From the NCBI GenBank assembly GCA_012932865.1, contig SAXG01000001.1, positions 1,229,693-1,293,692 of the forward strand: a stretch of DNA of 64,000 bases, given 5' to 3'. The DNA comes from Amylostereum areolatum (Eukaryota > Basidiomycota > Agaricomycetes > Russulales > Stereaceae). Numbering within the stretch: position 1 is the first letter of the stretch; each line of letters begins with the position of its first letter. The position numbers and the translations under genes were made by a program. This document shows positions 53,459 to 64,000 of this stretch, piece after piece. The notes beneath the pieces are model-generated. The model saw nothing but the letters and a program-made list of their open reading frames with translations, did no database searches and was not told the DNA's origin.

Positions 53459-55528
53459 ATGCAAACCACTCCCCGCAGAACCCGCAGCACTGTTTTGGGA
53501 AAACGCTCCCATCAGTCCGACTCTCCGTCCCCGTCAAAGCCTGCGCCTTGTGACGACGCAGCCGATACGTTCGTGCTCACCCCCGACTCAAGCCCGTGCG
53601 CCAAACGACCTAGGACATCGTTGACACTTTTTGACCCCACCGGCAACAAGGAGAACATTCCCCCTTTTGATGACGACTCTCTTCTCAGTTCTCCTTCCTC
53701 CTCGCGAGCGTTGCGCAGAACCAATTCCGAGTTCTCAACCCCTACTCGCCCTCGAACTATGAGTTAGTACTCGTCACCTTTCATATCATTCTATTGTTGA
53801 TTTCAATTTCAGGTCGTCGCCACGGGTCCATGTCAAGTGTTCTACCTCCCCAGACACCGTCGTCAGCTTTGGCCTTCCTCGCTATTCAGACCCCGCCTGC
53901 CACCCCAACGGTCACTCTTCCTCTTCATGCACGCGCCCGGGCTCTCCTGCGTTCTACGTGCAATAGTTCGGGAAGCATCGCGGGCAGAGTCTCCGAGTCC
54001 CAGGTTGTTCGCGATTTCCTCGCATCATTCATTCGGAACGTCAAGGCAGTTAAATCCATCACACCTGTCTTATATCTTTCCGGCTCTCCTGGTTGTGGGA
54101 AGACGGCGCTCGTGAACTCCATTCTTTCAGAGTTCAGCGGGGAAATGTCCGATAACAGCATCGACCTTTTGGTTGTCAACTGCATGGCCCTGAACGGCTT
54201 AGACGCTGTGTGGGATCGTCTTTTCGCGGAACTCGGGGGACAGAAGAAACGCGGGAAGAAGTCGTCTATGTCTGAGCAAGTCGAAGATCTCTTCGCTAAG
54301 CGTAGGTCAAGATGGTACGCCGGTTTACTTTCTATGTGCATTTCATGAACTAATTTCGTTTCAGTGTGCTCGTCCTTGACGAGATCGATCATGTCGCGGC
54401 GTCCTCTCAAACTCTCCTCAAACTATTTTCCCTTGCTCAAAATCACACGTCCACTCTTCGAGTCATTGGCATCGCGAACACCCATACGCTGACTTCGTCC
54501 GCGTCAGCAAATGTCCTTGCACGGGGTTAGCGGCGTCAAGACTCTTCATTTCGCACCCTATGAACCTTCACAACTCCTCGACATTCTTCACACCCGCCTC
54601 CTACCACTATCGGACAGTGCTGTCGCCGATGAACTTGTTAAAAAGTTTCCTTCCCCACCCTACTCTCAAACTCCTTTCCATGAAGATTGCCGCTCAAACT
54701 GGGGATGTTCGCGCCGTCTTCGAAGTTCTCCGTGGCGCGATCGACATCGCTGTTGCGCAATGTGCTGCCGGCAAAGATGTAACACCTCCAGTCACACCAT
54801 CGCATATACAAGCTGCCCTCAAGGCATACTCACCTGCGTCTCGGATTGGTCCGACAGCGACCAACCCAGGCCCTTCCAAATCCCAGGGCAGCAGCGAGCT
54901 AACTCTCAAAGTTCGCAACCTGGGTCTCCACTCGCGTCTGGCGTTGTTGGCGCTGCTGTTGGCCTGTAAGCGCGTAGAAGCTGGACTTCTTGTCGCAGGG
55001 TCCGGCACATCCTCAATCACGCCTCCTCGTTCCCCGACCAAACGCACGACTTCTGCAACGGCATCAACGTCCTCGAGCGATACCTGCATCGATGTCAGCC
55101 AACTGCACACTTTCTATTCCGCCATCCTTACCCGAGGAAATAATGAAATCTTCACCCCCGTCTCCCGGAGCGAATTCTCTGACCTCATCGGTGTCCTTGA
55201 AACCGTTGGCCTTGTCACGCTCCCCTCATCCTCAATGGCATCGCCGACGAAAAGGAAGCTGTCACGCTCGTCGTCGTTCGCGGGCACTGCGAACAAGGCT
55301 TCGAAAGGTCAGGAGATAACGTTCGCGGAGGGTATTCGGGCTACAGAGATCCTACGTGGTATGGGTCTCAGTCTCGATGCCTCTGACGCCTCTCCCGCCG
55401 ATGCGCGCGAAGAGGAGGCCAGTGCGATCTGGGAGCGCGAGCTGTCGAGGATCAGGAAGGAATCCAAAATTCTCCCAAAGAAAGGTGCTGCAGGCGTTAC
55501 GACGTTCGAGGGCTCCACGGAGGATTGA
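53459..55528 (+). CDS. CDC6: Cdc6 replication-licensing ATPase
   Basis: Loads MCM helicase with ORC at origins. The N-terminus carries CDK-type S/T-P sites (TPRRTRS, SDSPSPSKP, PDSSP) and KENIP, a KEN-box degradation motif. The AAA+ domain shows Walker A SGSPGCGKTAL (about 54080), LLVVNCMAL, Walker B VLVLDEIDH (about 54368) and sensor-1 VIGIANTHTL (about 54463). Then come VKTLHFAPYEPSQLL, sensor-2 region GDVRAVFEVLRGAID and a C-terminal winged-helix domain (FSDLIGVLETVGLVTL). Introns lie at about 53765-53812 and 54316-54364. Two +1 frame changes occur, at GGGG 54523-54526 and at 54640-54648, both between conserved segments and neither explicable by a normal intron. Confidence 0.9.
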
Positions 55529-56198
55529 CCTTCGTATGCTTCTGACATCCCTATTTCTCATTTCCTCGATGTGTATATCTGCTCTTCTCTCCCGTGTTTA
55601 CTTCCGTTGTCTTTCTCCACATCGTCACCCTTCTGCTCATGCACAAGTTATGTCCATACTCATTGTACACCCCAGCATCTTTGTTTGCTCCATTACATGT
55701 TTCATCCCACTGTTTGTCCTCTCGTATCTCGTATCCCGTAGCTTTATTTTCTCGCTGTGTCTCTCAGTACAATCGGAATCTGTTGTTTTGTGAATTCCAG
55801 GGGTTCGGAAAAGCGTCCCCCTGGCTCAGTTGTCTCCCCCTCCCCCAAGTGACTTGCTCGTCGCCGGGTGCTCGTTCCACTGTCATCTACTACTTCTTCC
55901 AGCACATGTCTCGTGCAACACAGCGTCGTCGCGCACCTCGCTTCAATTTCGCGTTGAAGCCCGGTGCATCAATTTGCAGTGTCATATGGGATAAGCGCCC
56001 GGTCTCGTATACTTACACTCTATTCAGTGTTTTCTTTCCCACCAACTCCCAAAATCCAACTTGACCAGTAAGCGATACAAATTTCCTACTACCGTCTGCA
56101 TGTATTTGAGTTGTTGACCCTGCCGCAAGGTATGCGTATTCAAGGGGAAGATGTGACGATGCAGACCCTTTGTCAACAAGCGTCTTGAGCACCTTGAC
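55529..56198. other. Convergent intergenic region
   Basis: About 670 bp between the CDC6 stop and the gamma-tubulin-complex gene stop. T/C-rich, with no supported gene. Confidence 0.4.
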
Positions 56199-59100
56199 CT
56201 ATTCACGGAACGTAACATCAGAAAGGGACTTCGTGAACGGGAGAAAACCACGCACCAAGGCTTTCATCCTATCTCGGAACGAAGCAAACATGTTTTGGAG
56301 AACGGGTGCAGCCTCATACTCCTCCACTCGTCGTCGACGCAGCTCACCGGAAAGAATGCAGAGGTCGAGTATCAACTCCATACATGACCGTAAAATATCT
56401 GCTGCGGAACGTTGTGCCGAGCGGAGGAGACATGCAGTTAAAACCTCATCGAGCACCGTCGAGTGCACCTCTGCCAGCGCAAATATATCCGAGAATTTGA
56501 ACGTGGGCGCGGCAGACTCATTCGGAGCTTGGGGATGTAACTGCTCAAGGAAAGTGTCGTATGTCCCTCGGATCGCGGTGTCGAACACATACGAGGCAAG
56601 GGCCTCAATGAAGTTGTGTGCGAAGAACCGAAATTGAAGCAACTGGCGGTTGGCTGGGACCAAGGTGGAGAAGAGAGGGTCGGACGGATTTCGAGTCATA
56701 CGCTGGAGAGTATTCATGGCGTATTGAACTAGAGTGTGTGAGATCAGTAGGCCTTCACTAGGAAGAGGTGAGATAGACGAACCTCGCATAAGGCGTAGGA
56801 TGAATGTGAATATGCGTTGATATTTGGAAAGCACTGCTGGTGTAATGACAACGTCCAAGGGAGGCGGCGCTTTGTAATTCATGAGCAAGAAGTCGAGAGA
56901 CCTTCGATACATATGTCAGTCCACAGATATATGATCGGATCCCTATAACGCACTCTATCACTGTAAAAATGCTCGGTGACTTTGAGATGCAAGGATAGGC
57001 GTTGTAGACGTACAGCAAGGATTCAGCCATTTCTCTCGACCCGACCCTGACGGCAAGTCGCGAATAGCAAACCCCAACCTGAACTCCGCTTCAGATATAA
57101 TTTGTTTCTTGACAAGGTCTTCCTCTGACGAATCTTCCTCCGCGTGGTCGGGGAGCTCAAGCGAATCCACGATGACTGTTCGCAAATAATAGCTGAGGTC
57201 GGTTCCGCCGGGCGGCCAAGACGTGCGCTCTGACAGACCGAGTCCTAGGCCAACGGCCCAGGTACTTGAAGCGCTCCCACTTTTGTTGCTCGATGAGCGT
57301 TTGGCTATTGCGCGTGCCTGGCTACCTTCGTATTTCCAGTTGTCATCATCGGAGAACAAAGCTGCTCCCAAGCGTTGTTTGAAAATCGGTGAGGTTACGA
57401 GCATTTGTGAGCGAAGGAGGACCAGATGAGTGCGAACGTAGAAGAGTGAAGTTGGAGAGAGGATTAGGGAAATGAGAGCTGCGGATACGGCATGGCAATG
57501 GTCAAGCAGGGGGGTGAGAACGAGCTCAGACAGATGAGAGAGAGTAGGAGTGAGAGAAGGTAATGATTCTGGGAAGGTGTCAAGAAAGCGCTCCATTTCG
57601 GAATGGGTGCCGCAGAGGGAGGGCAGAGTGTCGAACTGTGTACCGGGTTCTCGATCAAAAACCTTGAACTGTTCCAAGACGTCAAGCTGGCTTCCCAAAT
57701 CGCCGTCTTCGCCTTCTTCAGCGGTTGACATCCCGGGTGATATCGGAGGTGCGATAGACACGTCTGAAGAGGCCGCTTTGGCAACTGTCCACATCCACAC
57801 AATTTCCTCACGGGCACGAGCATCTTGTAGTAAGGGATGATCAGGTTGCGCGGTTCGAAGAAGCTTCAGAGATTTTTTGGCACGGATAAGGGTCTCGGCC
57901 ATGGCAGGGGTGATGAAAGTAGGGAAAAGGGTATCGTTGACTCCTGACGAAATCGATGAATCGTCTTCGTCTTCGTCTTCGTCTTCCTCGAATGAATCTC
58001 CCAGATAGAGATTGTGCAGAGATGTTTGGGCATCGGTTTGCAACGAGTGGAAATCTTGAGTGTAACCGACGGAGCGACTTAGAGATTCAAAGTAGTTTGC
58101 GGAAGTCACGGTCAGGATGTATGCGAAGATAACGGTGACCTTGCGAGGGGAGCTCCACTCTATGTGTTCTTCCAGTTGGCGATATATGTCCGATAGAAGT
58201 ACGGACGGGCTGGGAAAGAAGTCAGGATAATGCGATGGAGGCAAGCTAGGTTCCTGGAGTGCGAAGGATACGAGTCAGGGCAAGAAAGGTTCATACGACG
58301 CGCTGTGAACCTTACTCGATGACACAGGGTCGCGAGCGCCAGCAATGCCTGCTCGGCCTCAGCGTGTTCTATCCACAAAGCGGAAGACATGCTCGGGAAA
58401 GAACTATTTTGTATGGAACGCGACAACGTTGCACGATAGTATCCCACGCATGAGGATATTGCATGGGCAAAGCTGTGCGCCGTTGGCCCCTCTGATGTTG
58501 GCCTGAGAAAACCCTCCACTGTCAATTATTATTCGCCAAGGACATGAGTGGCTTACCTTGCACGAAGCGTTTCAACGAACAAGTCAAGCCTTCGCAATAT
58601 TGTCCCAATGGTCAAGAAACGTGTTGTATAACTAACAATATAATTAGCGGCTGTATATGCAATGAGGAAGGTATGGTATCACCTGTCGACAACACGATCG
58701 TCCCAGCCGTCCACTGACAACACGACAGGTCCGTTGCCTCCTACGTTGGAGGGCTGGAAAGCCTCGGACATCCCGTTCCATACGAAAGCAGACGAGGAGT
58801 GTCCAATCAAAGTTATTTGCATAGATGCAAGAGTTTCTTTTTCAGTGAGACAGATCTTCCGTAGCGTTGGTTCTTGAATATGGGGATCCGCGCTATATGT
58901 GATACGGTCAGATCATAATAGGAAGGCAGCAGAAAGGGTAGAATACTAATGGCGGGCAGAAGCAAAAATTCTATTCGACTGCTCAGATAGAAACGGAGAG
59001 ACAACCGTTCGCTTGCTGAACGAAGGACGCAAGGCATCCCACGACCGAAGCTGGCTCTATGGGATGTTAACGCTATGACTCAGATAGAGGAATAGCTGAT

Positions 59101-59583
59101 TCACATTATTGCGCGCCTTTTGCCTGAGAGCATCTGACCATATAGTAGGAAGCTCGCCCTCGTCACTTGAAGCTACAAAAGGAGGGGTTCCGAGAGTGAG
59201 AGCCATTACTTCGGCTGGAAGGGTTCCGGAAAGTCGCAACCCCTGTGCAGAGGCCATTTTTTCCGCGGCCTGTGGTATCTGGTTCAGGATATCCATAATC
59301 GGATCTTGCGGTTTATCTGTCAGACGAGGTACGAAGAACTGTAGGCGCAGCGGGGATAGTTCATCTGCGACGATATCTGCATCTGCCATGTCGTCGAGGG
59401 AGGGTAACGGATAGAATATGTGTTCCATGGTAGGCGTTCTAATTCAAGCTTGAGCACGAGTTCTGGAAATACTTCGTCAGGCTCTGACCTACCTTCACCG
59501 TCACTCACGTTTGCAAATGTGGTCGTATGGAGGAACTCAAACACGCTCAAGCGCTCAAGGCGTGGGAATAATTGGCGCGCCAC
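56199..59583 (-). CDS. Gamma-tubulin complex protein (Spc97/Spc98 family, GCP5/6-like)
   Basis: A microtubule-nucleation component. The C-terminal GRIP2 region is typical: SLDFLLMNYKAPPPLDVVIT followed by VLSKYQRIFTFILRLM (about 56790-56905), then FRFFAHNFIEALASYVFDT (about 56580-56640) and a helical end KSLSDVTFRE. The middle (about 57000-58230) is a long helical segment with an acidic run (EEDEDEDEDD) encoded by a TCTTCG hexamer repeat near 57965-57995. The N-terminal region includes FYPLPSLDDMADADIVADEL. The unusually long middle and low conservation point to the GCP5/GCP6 (Mod21/Alp16) side rather than Spc97 or Spc98; that subfamily choice is weak. The start is unresolved between 59428 and 59583, where a donor (AAG|GTAGGT) changes exon options. 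Confidence 0.75.
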
Positions 59584-59802
59584 CTCAACGCGGTCGTGTG
59601 ATCTTCCAATAGTTGTATGCCAACTACTACTACTAGTACTACCAGTACTGACTCAATACTTTGCTACTACCAGTAGCACGGCGAAAATCAACACCTCCGA
59701 GTCTTCAGATCGTCAGATAGCATAACTCTCGTGGTTCGTATGTCTATCAAGCGCGTGGCGTAGAGTCAGCATAAAAATATAAGGCTGCCCCTGTCCGATC
59801 AT

Positions 59803-60893
59803 TCATTGAATGGTAACCGTCAGAAGCTTGACGATACCGTCCACGGCAATACCTGCAATACATGGTCATGGATTCTGGGAGAAGCCGCGGAGATATGGCG
59901 TACGTACCATGGTTGATTCCCTCAGAGCCTACAGCCATGAGACCTGTGATATCTTCAACGACGGTATTGTATGTGACGCCATCCCAAGAGACAACGCCCT
60001 TTGCAGCTGAGACAAGTTCATCACTGGAATAAAGGGTGTCATTTTCAAAACAATTCTAGGACGCGACCGAGCGTACTACGTACCGACCGATGTTGTAGCC
60101 ATTGTCAACGATATCGTGGTGACTGAATGCAGTCTGCCGAAGGAACTATCAACGCTGTAAACACGTTTACCGCTGGGGAATGTTCACCTTCTCTTTGGAG
60201 ACCCTATGAGATATGGTGTCAGAATTGATATACCCGATCTGTAGACTAACGTGACGCACGCAAGGAATACAGCACCGCTGTTTGCCTTGGGTCCGTTCTG
60301 CTGCCATGCCCTGCAATACGTCTCAATCAAAGGTGTCAAAGCCCGACGCAATTACCACGACGCACCGGAAGTGGTCCCCACCGATCAGACTCTCGATGCA
60401 AGTGCTTTCGCCTGTGCCGGAATAGTCTTGACGGAGAATCGTGGCCTGATCGACAGTACCCTTGCCGTCGCCGAGGTCGGCTGACTGGTAGCCACCAAGG
60501 TGAAGACCAAGACACTCTGGTGCACTGACGATGATTGAAGCTCGGGAAAATAAGCCAAGGTATGTAACGCCTGTGTATGCTTACAAGCCGATTGCGCGAC
60601 CGTAGTTCGTAAGACCTTCGAGGGTGAGCACTTCGGGGGAACTCAAGCCAGAGATGATGACCTGAAACAGTGATAAGTGTCGGTTGAAGGCTGATCATCA
60701 GTGTCGAACTCGGTGAACGTCATGCTTACATTTAGAGGCTCTCCCAAGTTTCCGCTGGCCTTGTCTAAGATGGAACCACCGCCTTCAGCAGGGTCGTAGA
60801 ACGCGACCGGCGCACGTTTCACAGGCATTGCGAGAGTCCATACGAGCTGAGTGTTAAGCGCAAGGAGCAGTGACACGAAGGTGAGACGAGCCA
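59803..60893 (-). CDS. Secreted protein of unknown function, paralogue B
   Basis: The ATG at 60893 opens a signal peptide (LTFVSLLLALNTQLVWTLA). The mature part mirrors gene A: AFYDPAEGGGSILDKASG, VIISGLSSPEVLTLEGL, ECLGLHLGGYQSADLGDGKG (approximately, over an intron) and TCIESLIGGDHFR, with very short exons around 60.0-60.3 kb. It ends IVKLLTVTIQ at TGA 59803-59805. A TATAAAA box lies on this strand at about 60968-60974, 80 bp upstream. Domains are unknown. Residue spacing of both Cys and of the HFR motif is kept between A and B. Confidence 0.75.
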
Positions 60894-61614
60894 TGAGGAT
60901 GTAATCGGCACCGGACGATTGAGCGATGCGCGTCGGGGAACCAGCGAACAAGTCTCGTCGCAAGTCCCTTTTTATAACAGGACCCGGACGAGATAATTGC
61001 ACGATGTGCATACGCTATCGCATCGGCGACAGAAACACGACCCACGCGGTACCCTACGTGCGTGCAGTCGCCGCGCCCATATTTCCCTTTGGGATTCTCT
61101 TCGTGTTGAAGTGCCTTACATAAAGTTGATCAGCAATGTCGACAGGAGCTAGTGCTACGACGTAAGTACTAGCGTTTGTCAGTCTTCGAGGGAATCGAGC
61201 GGGAGCGAGCCACCGGGGATCGCCGCGGACGTGAAAGGTGGAGGGAAAGCTGGAAAGAGGCCAAAAGAGACAGTGGTGGATCACAGAATGCTTCAGGAAA
61301 TGCCTGTCCGAGCTTGTCCGAGGCACTTCATGTGGTTGATGCTTCCGAACCCTGACAACTCGCGCGGTCGTTGCCCATGCATGCGCTTATGTGCTCCACT
61401 ACCACGAGCTGACCGGTTGACCTCCGAGATCGTTCGACCAGTGTCTGATCGCTGTGTCAGGCTTGCAAGTGAAGCTTGTACGCTGCGGAAGTTGATCGGA
61501 CCCCCTTGGAGAGGATCGTCATCGAAAGAGCCTCTATTAAATAAATAACCGTCGATCCACCGGCGCCCCCAAAGAATGTAGAACTTCGTACTCCAACCAT
61601 GCTGCAAGAACCCA
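60894..61614. other. Intergenic region
   Basis: About 720 bp containing the TATA box of paralogue B and the 3' end of the ABC transporter. No supported gene. Confidence 0.35.

Positions 61615-64000
<2,386 letters not shown>

Noticed and set aside
54495..54530. A 34-nt intron that could restore the CDC6 frame
   Set aside because: It would be shorter than almost all introns here and would delete conserved-looking residues; a single surplus G explains the frame better.

Overview
This is a gene-dense window from a filamentous basidiomycete, most likely an Agaricomycete. Genes lie close together on both strands and are broken by many GT-AG introns of about 50-70 nt. The protein set is fungal: Zn2Cys6 regulator, fungal complex I subunit, Ccr4, Dbf4, Cdc6 and an ABCC transporter. 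There are no operons, Shine-Dalgarno sites, rRNA, CRISPR or convincing tRNA genes. Exon joins were worked out by eye from frames and splice consensus, so gene ends are firmer than every internal junction.

Layout. 0-5 kb: NFKBIL1-like protein (minus) and a GTPBP1/2-type GTPase (plus). 5.1-6.8 kb: a non-autonomous hAT-like DNA transposon with inverted repeats and an 8-bp target duplication. 6.9-7.6 kb: a small gene resembling Tse2-type ADP-ribosyltransferase toxins, with a mitochondrial-like leader. 8.4-11.3 kb: muskelin. 11.3-13.7 kb: non-coding, with a TA-flanked 198-bp MITE. 13.7-17.4 kb: secreted subtilase. 18-22.3 kb: divergent CCR4 deadenylase and mevalonate diphosphate decarboxylase. 22.8-27.2 kb: two Old Yellow Enzyme paralogues flanking a pterin-carbinolamine-dehydratase-like gene. 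27.5-32.6 kb: CCHC zinc-knuckle protein, complex I subunit, Ser-rich coiled-coil protein, RPEL protein and FAM210-like protein. 33.2-34.8 kb: S-adenosylmethionine decarboxylase with an unusual GC-AG intron. 37.4-41.1 kb: PP2C phosphatase and a tandem-Zn2Cys6 transcription factor. 42.6-43.6 and 59.8-60.9 kb: two paralogous secreted proteins. 44-48.9 kb: divergent DBF4 and SPO11. 49.2-53.4 kb: three consecutive single-pass membrane proteins with a shared cytoplasmic-tail motif. 53.5-55.5 kb: CDC6. 56.2-59.6 kb: gamma-tubulin-complex protein. 61.6-64 kb: C-terminal half of an ABCC transporter.

Functional threads. Three genes of replication initiation and meiotic recombination (Dbf4, Spo11, Cdc6) lie within 12 kb, and perfect ACGCGT (MCB-type) boxes sit upstream of Dbf4 and Cdc6. 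The most novel-looking items are the trio of membrane proteins and the Tse2-like gene next to the transposon.

Data caution. At least four and perhaps seven genes are interrupted by an apparent single extra base, always +1 and always at a short homopolymer. This looks like systematic base over-calling rather than biology, so the affected genes are annotated as single genes.
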